From the NCBI GenBank assembly GCA_009773515.1, contig WSXX01000018.1, forward strand, positions 1 through 64,000: a DNA stretch of 64,000 bases, read 5' to 3'. Position 1 is the stretch's first letter, and each line of letters begins with the position of its first letter. This DNA comes from Bacteroidota bacterium (GTDB taxonomy: Bacteria > Bacteroidota > Bacteroidia > Bacteroidales > Lentimicrobiaceae). The notes beneath the pieces are model-generated. The model saw nothing but the letters and a program-made list of their open reading frames with translations. It ran no database searches and was not told the DNA's origin. The position numbers and the translations under genes are program-made. Below are positions 49,346-60,300 of this stretch, piece by piece.

Positions 49346-49966
49346 ATGCAGAAAATGAAAACATTAGCATCACTTGCCTTGATTCTTATCATGATCACGT
49401 CGTGCGGTAAAAAAACAGAAAACGGCAAATGCTGCAATACCACGGAGGATGCTGAAGTGGCAAAAACGAATGAAATGTCAGATGAATCTGTCTTTTTGCT
49501 TGAATCGGAATGGGAAAATCAACAGGCTGAGCAAAAAAATCTCTCAGACTATGGTGGAAAAATAATTGTTGGAGCAATGATTTTTACCAATTGTCCTTCG
49601 GCTTGCCCAAGAATTGTGGCTGATATAAAACTCATTGAATCATCTTTAACTGAAGATGAACGAAACCAGATACAATTCCTGCTCATAAGTATGGATCCTG
49701 AAAGAGACAATCCGGCACAAATGCGTCGTTTCGCCAAGGATCATCGCCTGAATGGCTGGGAAATTATCCGATCAGACAAATCTGCAACCATGGAAATTGC
49801 CAATGTGCTTGGAGTCAGGGTAAAACCTTTGAAAGAAGGTGGATTTGACCATTCAAACATCATACAGCTTTTAAATGCTAAGGGAGAAATAGTATTTCAG
49901 CAACATGGGCTAAACATTGATCCTTTTAAAACATTAATGGAAATAAGGCAGCTTCTGAGCAAATAA
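49346..49966 (+). CDS. SCO1/SenC-family copper/thiol protein (lipoprotein)
   Basis: Lipobox-like ITSC; MIFTNCPSACPRIVADI (CxxxC); LISMDPERDNPAQMRRFA. Confidence 0.92.
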   Translation: MQKMKTLASLALILIMITSCGKKTENGKCCNTTEDAEVAKTNEMSDESVFLLESEWENQQAEQKNLSDYGGKIIVGAMIFTNCPSACPRIVADIKLIESSLTEDERNQIQFLLISMDPERDNPAQMRRFAKDHRLNGWEIIRSDKSATMEIANVLGVRVKPLKEGGFDHSNIIQLLNAKGEIVFQQHGLNIDPFKTLMEIRQLLSK

Positions 49967-50233
49967 TTCAGGTCAGTTCAATCCAACGAAAATTAATAAT
50001 CTGAGTTTTATCATTCAGTAAACTCAAAAAAATATTTATTGCAGAAGAATCAGACCATTTTAAACTTACAAAACTATAATCTCTTTGATAGATCAAAAGA
50101 TGTTCAAACAAATTAATCATTTATTACTACTAAAAATAAATTTCATTTGGTCGGTCAATCATTTTGACCTAATTTTGACACGCTTTGCCTCATTTCAGGC
50201 GCATTAAAGTTATTTTAACTTTACACTCCAGAT

Positions 50234-51625
50234 ATGGAACCGGTTTCTGTTTTTTTGCGTAAAATATTATCTGAATTTACTTTCACACCGGAAGAAAAGA
50301 TGGTGGGACACAGAAGTTTGCGGGAAACAAACCTTTCGCGAATGGAATTTCTTATTTTTCTGGGCATCCCGGTTTCATTGGTTCATTTATCAATATTTTA
50401 TTTTTCTCCGGAAGGAGAAACACTGGTTGAAGAAAATTGGAGACTGGGGATCATTTATGCGCATTTTTTTCTAACCCTTCTTTTTGTTTTCTTCGGAGTT
50501 TCAGCCATAATTATAAACCGAAAAAAGTTACACTCCTCAATTGCAGGAAGACTTATCCCTCATTTTGTTTTTCTTACCATTCTTCTTGCAGGTGCCGCCA
50601 TTGCAGGGGTTGACCAACTGGTAACTCCTGCCATCAATCCATTCGTCGTTGCAAGTATCCTTGTTGCATTGTTTATATATCTGCATCCACTCTTTTCGGC
50701 AGTTTACTATCTGTTCGGATATCTTGTATTTAATATAATTCAGAACCAGTTTCAGTCCAATCAAGATATGTTACTATCAAATCTGGTAAATGGATTTACC
50801 ATAATTTCTATTGGATGGTTCTTATCAATTACATTCTGGCGAAATTATATTTACCGTTTCCGGAAAGAGAAAATTATAGAAACTCAAAAAAACGAACTTT
50901 CAATTCACAACCAGATTTTAACAGCCCATGCTGCCGAACTGAAAGCAGTAAACAGAACCAAAGACAAACTATTTTCAATTGTATCTCACGATCTGCGAGG
51001 CCCGTTGGCCAACCTTAGCAGCATGATTCATCTTATAAAAAACGAAGACATCAGCCAGGAAGAATTCAGTTCGCTATTGCCCGAACTTTACCGACAAACA
51101 CTGATATCGAATGAGCTGCTTGAAAATCTGCTGAGCTGGTCTAAAAACAACCTGAAAAATTCTGTTGCCAATCCGGGAAGAGTTAACCTGAGAGAGATTA
51201 CAGAAGATGTAATACAGCTTTATAAAACGCAGATTGAGGCAAAAAATCTGGTCATAGATAATAAAGTAAATGATTCTCATTTTGCGAATGCCGACAAAGA
51301 CATGATTCCGGTTGTTTTGCGCAATTTAACTTCCAATGCCATCAAATTTTCAAATTCAGGCGGAAGTATTTTAATGGAAACAAAAAAGGTAAACGGATTT
51401 ATAGAATTCAGCATCACCGATACCGGCAAAGGAATATCTGATGAACAGATCAAAATGGTTCTCAGTAATGAGTATTATTCAACTCCAGGCACAGCCGGTG
51501 AAAAAGGAAATGGCCTTGGATTATTGCTTTGCCGTGAGTTTGTTGAGAAGAACGGCGGGAAATTAAGTATTTCCGGCTCCTTGGGAAAAGGAAGCAGATT
51601 TAGCTTCACAATTCCAGTAAAATAA
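50234..51625 (+). CDS. Membrane sensor histidine kinase
   Basis: Six predicted TM; LFSIVSHDLRGPLANLSSMIHLI (HisKA); LRNLTSNAIKFSNSGG, DTGKGIS, GNGLGLLLCREF. Confidence 0.93.
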   Translation: MEPVSVFLRKILSEFTFTPEEKMVGHRSLRETNLSRMEFLIFLGIPVSLVHLSIFYFSPEGETLVEENWRLGIIYAHFFLTLLFVFFGVSAIIINRKKLHSSIAGRLIPHFVFLTILLAGAAIAGVDQLVTPAINPFVVASILVALFIYLHPLFSAVYYLFGYLVFNIIQNQFQSNQDMLLSNLVNGFTIISIGWFLSITFWRNYIYRFRKEKIIETQKNELSIHNQILTAHAAELKAVNRTKDKLFSIVSHDLRGPLANLSSMIHLIKNEDISQEEFSSLLPELYRQTLISNELLENLLSWSKNNLKNSVANPGRVNLREITEDVIQLYKTQIEAKNLVIDNKVNDSHFANADKDMIPVVLRNLTSNAIKFSNSGGSILMETKKVNGFIEFSITDTGKGISDEQIKMVLSNEYYSTPGTAGEKGNGLGLLLCREFVEKNGGKLSISGSLGKGSRFSFTIPVK

Positions 51626-51801
51626 TCGATATCAGAAGCTCAGTATAAATCCTGAAAACAGAATTTTTTACACTGCAGAAATAATGATTTGCAACCACAA
51701 AATGGATACAGGCCAGGAAATTCATTTCACAATTTCACTATACAACACGAAGGGCAGCTATAAAATTTCAGGGGATATCCTATAGCACTATAATCAATCA
51801 C

Positions 51802-51809
51802 TATCTTTG
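51802..51809 (+). promoter_or_regulatory. Putative -7 element TATCTTTG
   Basis: TAnnTTTG about 20 nt upstream of the ATG at 51829. Confidence 0.4.
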
Positions 51810-51828
51810 TGATGTAATCACCTGATCA

Positions 51829-53307
51829 ATGAAAAATAAAATACCTGTTTTTGCAGCATTTCAGATATTGTTAATGACCTTGGCTTTATCGGCACAAAAC
51901 TACCGTGTTCTTCAGCCAGATCGCACAACACTCTATCAGGGTCAGTACGAACCTATCCTCGGAATGCGTGTTGATTCAGTTACAACCTCAGGATCAGACA
52001 CCACTTTTCATTTGCTGAAGAATCTGCAGCAAATGGATGTCCTATGCTTTTTTATCAATGGTCCATCGTGGCTTGGCGAAAAGATAACCATCGATGGAAA
52101 TGGTGAAACGGTCTTCTACAATGCTTTCAATCAACCGGTGCTGATCAAAACACTTGCGGTTTTGAATGAGGAATGGATTTGTTTTAATTCCCCGGCCTTA
52201 AGCATCCATGCAACCGTATCATCAACAGGGATATCTGATATTCTGGGCCAACCCGATTCTGTAAAAACAATTGCATTTCAGGCTGTAGATGATGGCGGTC
52301 AAAATATTTCGCATGAAGTTAACAACCTGAGCCTCATTTTATCGAAAAACTCAGGCTTAGCCAAAACCCTGAATTTTTATAGTTTCCCTGATCTGTATCT
52401 TGGCTTCGCATCGCAAATGCTGCAGGAATTTACCCTGGTCGGAGCTGACAATCCTGGCATTGGTATGCAAAATCTTACGTGGATGCAGGTTAATGACCAC
52501 AGCCCCGGCGATGAACTTCACACCGTGCAAATCAATGGCTGGGCATATTATCAGCAGCGCACAGAAAAAATAGCCAGACTCCTCAACAAATCTGTTTTTG
52601 GAGACATGGTGGTTTATGAATGGGAAAATAAAGTCAAGATTAGTACCCGGGATGGCGGCATTAATACGTTTACTGCTTCAATAGATACCATTACCGAAAG
52701 TATATCACCAGATGCCAGTTTTGATGTGCTGCCGGGAGTTGCCTGGAATTTCACCGATTGGGATGCCTGGAATATCCTTAAAATGGGAACAGGCATTCAT
52801 GGTTTAAAAAAGATTCAAGGCAGGGAAACAAATTGTATGATAAAAGGATTTCAAACCATGGGCAACGACACATGCTTCAATCCGATTATTATTTGCGGTT
52901 GTACACCCGATCATGATTATTACTCTGGATTGGGCGGGCCCTACTACACCTGCGGTTCAGGAGTGGATGCATACAGGCGCGAACTGGTTTATTACAACAA
53001 GAACGGAAACGAGTGGGGTGTTCCGCTTGATTTTACGGTAAACACCGGTACAATTGTCAAAAAAGAATCAGATGAACCGATCAGCATTTACCCCAATCCT
53101 GCCGGAGATTTTCTGAACATCAGCCTTCCTCATGGCAATACCATCAATACGCTGACTATTTACAACCGTTATGGCCAGGAAAACGGCCGGCATCAAATCA
53201 CTGGCAATGATTTCAGGCTAAGTTTGAAAAACCTCAGCCCCGGAATATACCTCCTCCGATTTTCGGGCAGCGGACCGACAATTACCAGACATTTGATCAA
53301 AAAATGA
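51829..53307 (+). CDS. Secreted protein with T9SS type A C-terminal sorting domain
   Basis: Signal peptide; C-terminus ISIYPNPAGDFLNISLPHG..LTIYNRYGQE..LSPGIYLLRFSGSGPTITRHLIKK. Confidence 0.85.
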   Translation: MKNKIPVFAAFQILLMTLALSAQNYRVLQPDRTTLYQGQYEPILGMRVDSVTTSGSDTTFHLLKNLQQMDVLCFFINGPSWLGEKITIDGNGETVFYNAFNQPVLIKTLAVLNEEWICFNSPALSIHATVSSTGISDILGQPDSVKTIAFQAVDDGGQNISHEVNNLSLILSKNSGLAKTLNFYSFPDLYLGFASQMLQEFTLVGADNPGIGMQNLTWMQVNDHSPGDELHTVQINGWAYYQQRTEKIARLLNKSVFGDMVVYEWENKVKISTRDGGINTFTASIDTITESISPDASFDVLPGVAWNFTDWDAWNILKMGTGIHGLKKIQGRETNCMIKGFQTMGNDTCFNPIIICGCTPDHDYYSGLGGPYYTCGSGVDAYRRELVYYNKNGNEWGVPLDFTVNTGTIVKKESDEPISIYPNPAGDFLNISLPHGNTINTLTIYNRYGQENGRHQITGNDFRLSLKNLSPGIYLLRFSGSGPTITRHLIKK

Positions 53308-53311
53308 GACT

Positions 53312-54433
53312 TTAATTCTGCGCCTGATTAATAACACTGATTAAAAATCCCTTCAGACTTTCTGCCATTTGCTTGTGCTCATCTTCATCCGGATGGCCCG
53401 AACAACCCGATGCTGTAATGGCAGGGTAATGATGAATTTCAGGTTTCGGTCTTTGAGGATATCTTTCTGTGAACTTCTGCTGAACAGCTATCAGGCATGA
53501 ATGGAAAAGAATATCCTTTTCTTTCTCTACCATTGGACTGGTTAGCAAGGCAAAACGGGCCTGTGGCTGAAGGGAAACCAGGTTTTGCAGAAACTGAAAA
53601 TACGCATTCACAAATCGGGTGGAATCAAACGGTTTTCGGGGAGTAACGCCATCACCTTCGCTTAAATCGTTGGTACCAAGAGCAATAATAATCCAATCGG
53701 GCTTCCAGGTGCTGAAATCCCGTTTCTGCAGGCTATCTGCATTCAGATAAGCTGACTGATACAACGAAGGAACCGAAGGAGCTTCGCTGTTCCAGGCTCG
53801 GTAAATTCCTGCCCCACTCACTGAACTGAGGAGGAAATCGGCATTAAGTGCTCTTGAAACAATGGCGGCATAACTCCGGTAAGCATTGTGCTGGTCAAAC
53901 CATTTACCCAGTCCGCAGGGGATTTCATCAACATCGTTACCCATGCCGCAGGTGATGCTGTTGCCGATAAATTCGAGCCTGAGCATATCCGTTTTTTCTG
54001 TTGCTTTTACTCTGTCAGCGCTAACACCGTGAAAAAGCAGAAGCCCGTTTTGAGCTTCTGTTGCTTTAAATACTTTAAGGGTATGCCAATCAGCAGATGA
54101 ATCGGCTTGGATTGCAAAAGGTTTGGAGATTGAATTATCCACTTTCATTCTTCCGTAATATTTACCATCAAGCTCAAAAGACACATAGTTGTAATCTCCT
54201 TTTGCCGCTTTGTTGCTTAAAAAAACCTGACAGTTATCACCTGCAAAACGAAACTCAACCCCTGATGCTGAACTGATAAGCACAAGTGCGGAATCATTCA
54301 TCACAACGAGTCCTTTTCGCTCAAAAGCATCAAGGCTAGCCGGAAAATCCATAACTTGTACAGCAGTGCATGCACTCAGCCAGATTCCTGAAGTTAACAG
54401 CAGAAATAGCGGCAGAATTGAAAGTTTTTTCAT
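53312..54433 (-). CDS. SGNH/GDSL esterase, CE2-like (N-terminal jelly-roll plus SGNH)
   Basis: Lipoprotein signal (IWLSAC); LEFIGNSITCGMG (block I), IALGTNDLS, C-terminal DEDEH-type catalytic region. Confidence 0.82.
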   Translation of the reverse strand: MKKLSILPLFLLLTSGIWLSACTAVQVMDFPASLDAFERKGLVVMNDSALVLISSASGVEFRFAGDNCQVFLSNKAAKGDYNYVSFELDGKYYGRMKVDNSISKPFAIQADSSADWHTLKVFKATEAQNGLLLFHGVSADRVKATEKTDMLRLEFIGNSITCGMGNDVDEIPCGLGKWFDQHNAYRSYAAIVSRALNADFLLSSVSGAGIYRAWNSEAPSVPSLYQSAYLNADSLQKRDFSTWKPDWIIIALGTNDLSEGDGVTPRKPFDSTRFVNAYFQFLQNLVSLQPQARFALLTSPMVEKEKDILFHSCLIAVQQKFTERYPQRPKPEIHHYPAITASGCSGHPDEDEHKQMAESLKGFLISVINQAQN

Positions 54434-54484
54434 AATTGTTTCCCTAAAATCTGTTTATCCAACTTAAGGATGGTCAGAAAAAGC

Positions 54485-57076
54485 TTATTGTTTCATCGTC
54501 TTTTGAAGGTGCAGTACCCTGAATCCTTTTTCAAAATCTTCCCAGCGAATGGTGGCAGGGCAGGTAATCAGGCGAATTTCGCCAGGCTGCATATCAAAGA
54601 AATTATCAGAAAAAAGTACGTCGGTATTGTCGCTGATCAGCATAAGGTTTTTACAGAGTTTTTGGGAAGTGATTTCAATCACAAACTTATCTCCTTTATC
54701 ACTTATACGTGTTTTGATTCCCGGATCGGGTAGTTTGAGGTCTTTGGGTTTAGCAAAATAGACAAACTCTCTGTCAATTTCTTTTGAACCCACCACCAGA
54801 GTTGCGGTAAGTACCACTTTGTTTTCCTGATAGTTAAGCGGAAGTTCTTTAAGATCGATGCTGTAAACCAAAGCAGAGCTATTGGCGGGCAAGGTAATTT
54901 TAACAGGACGATTCCAGAGCGAAAGTCCTGTAAAATCGGCCAGATTGAGGCGAACAACCGCTGAAGTTTTCTGGTTTAAATCTGAAACACCGTAAATCAG
55001 CAACTTCCCATCTTCAACCACCACATTGATTATCTGGTTTTTAAGTGCTTCCTTAGCAAAATAATGCAGAGCTTTCCATTTTCCATAATAATCAATACCT
55101 GACCAGGATGCTACCGGCCAAACGTCGTTCAACTGCCAGTAAAGCGATCCCATACAGTAAGGCATATCGCTCCGATGGGTTTTCAGCGCCATTTTTATGG
55201 CATCTGCCTGAAGCAACTGACCCACATAAAGCAGGTGCTCAAAGTTTTCGGGAATCTGATAATCGGGCTCCATGTACTGTTTTATGCGGAGGTTTCCGAT
55301 ACCGCTGCGCTGATGCGAAGCCATAACAGGTGATTCAATGCTCCAGTCTTCAGGGAGTGTATATTTTTTAACACTATTGAACTCAGGGAATGACTGAAAA
55401 CCATATTCGCTCATAAAGCGGGCTTTATATTTGCGGAAATCGCTGAACGGATGCTGTCCGTGCCACACGCCCCAGTAATGCATATCGCCTGAGTTGCTTT
55501 CATAACCAGAAAGTTTGCCCATGCCGGCTGATGGCGATGAATGCCAGTAAGGTTGCTGATATGTAAACTGTTCAACAACAGCAGGCAGTATCTGATGAAA
55601 AAGTGTATCATATGCTTTCCAGATGGTGGCACGCTGTTCGGGATTGTAATCCTTTTTCCAGCCCCAGCCACGGTCTTCGTGTCCTTCTGCCCAGGCAACT
55701 TCAATCTCGTTATTTCCACACCACAACGCAATACAAGCGTGATTACGCAGGCGCTTTACGTTGTCTTCGGCCTCGCGGCGTGCACTGTTCAGAAAATCAT
55801 CGTCGCCGGGATACATGCTGCAGGCATACATAAAGTCCTGCCAGACCATGATGCCATATTTATCACAGAGATCATAAAACAAATCCTCTTCGTAAATACC
55901 TCCGCCCCACACACGCAGCATATTCATGTTGGCATCGGCTGCTGATTTTACGATAAACTCATAAGTTTCGGGCGAAACCCGCGGAAGAAAAACATCGTTT
56001 GGAATGTAGTTGGCTCCTTTAGCAAACACAGGGCGGCCGTTCACTTCAAAATAAAAACTCTCTCCCCCACCCTTCGCATCTGGTTTACGAACGAGGTTTA
56101 TTGTTCGTATCCCGATATTTGCCGATTCACTGTGCACAAGTACATCAGACTTTAAAATCTGCGCAGTAATGTTATATAATGGCTGATCGCCTAGTCCATT
56201 GGGCCACCAAAGCTTAGGATTAAGGATGGTAAAATCTGCTTTCTGAACTGATTTTCCGGCTGTTAGTTTTACAGGGACAGAGGTAGCTTTTACATTATCC
56301 ACCAGAATTTCAAGGAGATAATCTCCTGCTTCAGCAACATCTATTTCAACTTCAGCAGTGATCGGAGCTCTGTTTTTTGAAACAGGTTTTTGTATTACAT
56401 GCAGGTTTTCGATGCGTGCCTGATTCCACATTTCGAGATACACAGGGCGCCATAAGCCTGAACTTACCAAACGTGGCCCCCAGTCCCAGCCGAAATGATA
56501 ACCGGCTTTACGGGTAAAAATGCTCACCTGATTCGGGCCCATTCCACCCAGCTTCGACTGATCGTTTGAGGCAGGCAGATGATAACCAAATAACTCCTGT
56601 TTTGCCATTCCTTTTATCAAAGGAGAAGTAAAATAAATCCTGAGCGTGTTTTCGCCCTGCTTGAGGTATTTCTTTACATCCACCCTCCAGGTGATGAACA
56701 TATTATCGGCACTGAGAACCTTGATATCATTCAAAAAAACATCGGCATAAGTATCGAGGCCTTCAAAAAGCAAAAACAGATTTTCGTGTTTTAATTCGTC
56801 ATTGCCAAGGGTAAATACCGTTTTATACTCCCAGTTAACTTTGTCAATCCACTGCAGATTAAGCTCATTGAGCCGATAAAAGGGATCTTCAATTTTACCG
56901 GCAGTAAGCAGATCTGTATGCACCGTACCGGGGATTGAAGCTGGCAGCCAATGCATGGTTCCTGCCTGACGGAATTCCCAGTTCTTGTCAATGCTGATTC
57001 TTGTATTGGCAGTCTGACCCGTTACCAGATGCTGAACCATAATAAAAAGAGCAATAAGGATAACACGAAATCTCAT
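54485..57076 (-). CDS. Glycoside hydrolase family 2, beta-mannosidase-like
   Basis: KNWEFRQAGTMHWLPASIPGTVHTDLLTAGKIEDPFYRLNE; RVWGGGIYEEDLFYDLCDKYGIMVWQDFMYACSMYP; WCGNNEIEVAW; MSEYGFQSFP. Confidence 0.93.
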   Translation of the reverse strand: MRFRVILIALFIMVQHLVTGQTANTRISIDKNWEFRQAGTMHWLPASIPGTVHTDLLTAGKIEDPFYRLNELNLQWIDKVNWEYKTVFTLGNDELKHENLFLLFEGLDTYADVFLNDIKVLSADNMFITWRVDVKKYLKQGENTLRIYFTSPLIKGMAKQELFGYHLPASNDQSKLGGMGPNQVSIFTRKAGYHFGWDWGPRLVSSGLWRPVYLEMWNQARIENLHVIQKPVSKNRAPITAEVEIDVAEAGDYLLEILVDNVKATSVPVKLTAGKSVQKADFTILNPKLWWPNGLGDQPLYNITAQILKSDVLVHSESANIGIRTINLVRKPDAKGGGESFYFEVNGRPVFAKGANYIPNDVFLPRVSPETYEFIVKSAADANMNMLRVWGGGIYEEDLFYDLCDKYGIMVWQDFMYACSMYPGDDDFLNSARREAEDNVKRLRNHACIALWCGNNEIEVAWAEGHEDRGWGWKKDYNPEQRATIWKAYDTLFHQILPAVVEQFTYQQPYWHSSPSAGMGKLSGYESNSGDMHYWGVWHGQHPFSDFRKYKARFMSEYGFQSFPEFNSVKKYTLPEDWSIESPVMASHQRSGIGNLRIKQYMEPDYQIPENFEHLLYVGQLLQADAIKMALKTHRSDMPYCMGSLYWQLNDVWPVASWSGIDYYGKWKALHYFAKEALKNQIINVVVEDGKLLIYGVSDLNQKTSAVVRLNLADFTGLSLWNRPVKITLPANSSALVYSIDLKELPLNYQENKVVLTATLVVGSKEIDREFVYFAKPKDLKLPDPGIKTRISDKGDKFVIEITSQKLCKNLMLISDNTDVLFSDNFFDMQPGEIRLITCPATIRWEDFEKGFRVLHLQKTMKQ

Positions 57077-57357
57077 ATTGTAAGTTTTTAATAAATTTAA
57101 TGAAGCGAAAATAGCGACTTTTTCTTTCCGAAAAAACTTCAAAACAGAATGATGCTCCGTCAAGGGTAGATAAATAAACCATTTACCAAAGACAGATGTA
57201 ACACAACATATCTAACAAATTGATTATCAGATATTTTAATCAGCAAAAAATACATCAATCGGTTTATGTATCATGGTCAGTGGGTTCATTGTTAAATCGT
57301 ATTAAAATGCGTATTATTTTAGGGGCAAAATTATTACATATGCCCGGGACTGATTTT

Positions 57358-60300
57358 ATGAACTTAACCAAAAGAGCGACATTGAACTTTCAATGGCTGT
57401 TGCTGATGTTTTTGCTTACAATTTCCTCAGGAGCGATAAAGGGGCAAGAGCAAAGTATTGAACTTATTCCTGCACTTCGGGGCACTGAACTGCCGGAAAT
57501 TGACATAAACAGCATAGCACAGGACAGTGCAGGTTTTTTGTGGATAGGCACCTGGAAAGGTTTGTACAGATATGATGGCCGTGAAGTAATCAATTACTCG
57601 CTTCACATGAATAACAAAATAGGGAGAAAAATTTCTTCACTTTTTCTGGATTCAGACGGGATGTTGTGGATAGGAACATACAGCGAGGGATTATTTATTT
57701 ACAACACTTACAATCAACATATTACAGAATTCAAAGAGATTAATGGCACCAAACTCAGCAATATTATAAGGATCAGTGAAGCATCAGGCAAACGCATTAT
57801 GGTTGCCTCTTATGATGGCATATTTATATACAACATCAAAGAAGAGAAATTTGAAACCGCCACCTTATCTCACACAGCCAAGGCGGGAAGTATCAGGCTG
57901 ACATTGGGTTATGAAGATGTAAACGGCAATTTCTGGGCTGGATCAGATCAGGGGATACTCAAACTTGAAAAGGGAAAATCAAGATTGATACACACAGGAT
58001 TTCATCCCAACATATATATCCATAAAATAACCGAGCTTGCCAATGGCTGGTTGCTGGTATCGAGCTTGAAGGGCAACGACATTTTTGAAGTAATCAACGG
58101 GGAGTTGCGTCCACTCAAAGATTTACCCCTCGCCAATTCGCTGAAACAATTCCAACGCGAGTCAAATACTGCAGCCACCTTGCGCAGTGCACCCGGTCAG
58201 CTGTGGATTGGCACGCACAATGGATTAAATATATTTGACATCAAATCAGGACATCATATTTCATCCCCGGCTTTTAAAGGAATGTCTGAAAGCGATGTGC
58301 CGCATATTGAGTCGATTTTTGAAGACCGGCAGGGCATTGTGTGGGTGGGCACCAGCAGGGGTTTGTACAAGTATGACCGCAGCCGGAAACCTTTTCATAT
58401 GATGTCAGTGGGAAAAAATTCATCTGAAATAATGGCATTGACCCGGCACGACAAAAATGCAATCTGGGCTGGCACCCGCGGACAAGGCATCATTTTGTTG
58501 AATCTGGATTCCGACGGGAAAACCACTTCTCAAAAGTTGCTTACATTCGAAAACGAGAACATCAACTCACTGATAAAAGAAGATATTTTCAGTCTGGAGA
58601 GCGGCCTTGATGGAGACTTATGGATAAGTACAAAAGGCAGAGGAATAGTACATGTTACCAATTTTGCAACACAGGGACAAACGATTCTGGCAAGAAACGC
58701 GGTGCTTCATAACGAAGAAAACGGGTCGCCCGACAACCACGTAATGTGCATTTACCGCGACAGCAGAGGAATAGTTTGGGGGGGCTCCTGGTCGAACGGC
58801 CTGATTTATTACTCACCTGAAAAACAAAGGTTTGCAAGGATCAAAGGAGAGCTTGCCAATGAGTTAAAGAAGTACCCTATTGTAAAAATCGTGGAAACAG
58901 GACCGAATAAATATTACCTGGGGACCCGCGGCAATGGGCTGCTCAGGATTGAGCTCAACAATTCAAATGATTCTCTGATCAGAATTGAACGATTCATCAA
59001 CATTGTTTCCGACAGCACATCCATAGGCAACAATTTCATCTCAGACCTGGTGATTATGCCCGGCAATGATCTTTGGATAGCCACAGAATTTGGATTATCG
59101 GTGCTGAGAAACAACGCAAAGAAATTCATTAATTTCGGCACAAAACGCGAGTTCCCGAGCCCGGTAATACAATCGCTTAATCCGGTTTCAGCAAACGAGT
59201 TATGGTTATCATCAGAGAATGGACTGGGGAAAATTTTAACAGAAAACGGACTTCCTCAACTGGTTAGAAGCTACAATAAATCCGATGGGCTAGATATTTC
59301 ATTTTTTAATACCAGCTGTGTAATACAGGCAGAAAATGGCCATGTATATTTTGGCGGGAAAGAGGGAATATGCCACTTTAACCCGGTGCAGATCACCGAT
59401 TCTCGATCTATGCCGAATGCATTGGTCACTCAAATGAAGCTATTTAATCAGATAGTAACTTCAGGGCTGGAATACGATGGCCGGACATTACTCGACAAAG
59501 CAATCTGGGTGACCGAAACGGTCAAATTAAAATACTATCAGAACACACTTTCATTTTCCTTTTCAGGAATGGATTTCAGTGTACCTGAAAAAATTCTCTA
59601 TGCTTACAAACTTGAAGGTCTAGACAAAAACTGGACATACACCCATTGGCCTGAGTGTCACTATCCCCGATTGCGTCATGGCAAATACACCTTGTTGGTA
59701 AGGTGCTCAAACAGCGACGGAATATGGAGCGACCACACTACCCAACTTGAAATATTGCTTATGCCGCCCTGGTGGTACAGCAAGTTGGCATACCTTATTT
59801 ATACATTGATTGCAATTTCATTGATATATCTGGGCTACCGGCTGATACTTTATCGTCACCAGCTCAGGATTGAGAAACTCGAAAAAGATCAGGAAATAGA
59901 ATTGAGCGAAATGCGGATGCGCTTTTATACAAATATCTCGCATGAATTCAGAACCCCGCTTACCATTATAATGGGGCTTACCGGAAGATTGAGGGTAAAC
60001 GATGACCCTGAGAAACGTGCAGACTTTTATGAAAAAATTGACCGGAATGCCCGCATTTTACTCCGGCTCATCACCGATCTGATGGATTTAAGGAAAGTGG
60101 AAAAAGAGGATATCCGTTTAAGAAAGGAAATCCTTAATCCTTCGCGCTTCTTTGTTCAGACCTGCGAAAACTTTGCTTACCTGTTTCCCACAAAGGGTAT
60201 AGAATTTTCAATCACCGATAAAGTGCCTGAAGGGTATAAGATATCGGCTGATTCCAATCGTCTTGAATCTGCGGTTTACAATCTGCTTTCAAATGCATTT

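Noticed and set aside
55411-55945. 106-aa and 134-aa ORFs inside the GH2 gene
   Set aside because: Alternative-frame/antisense ORFs within a strongly conserved glycoside hydrolase.
57220-57357. N-terminal 46-residue extension of the HTCS ORF
   Set aside because: The start at 57358 gives a standard signal peptide (MNLTKRATLNFQWLLLMFLLTISSGAIKGQ); the upstream part is probably untranslated.
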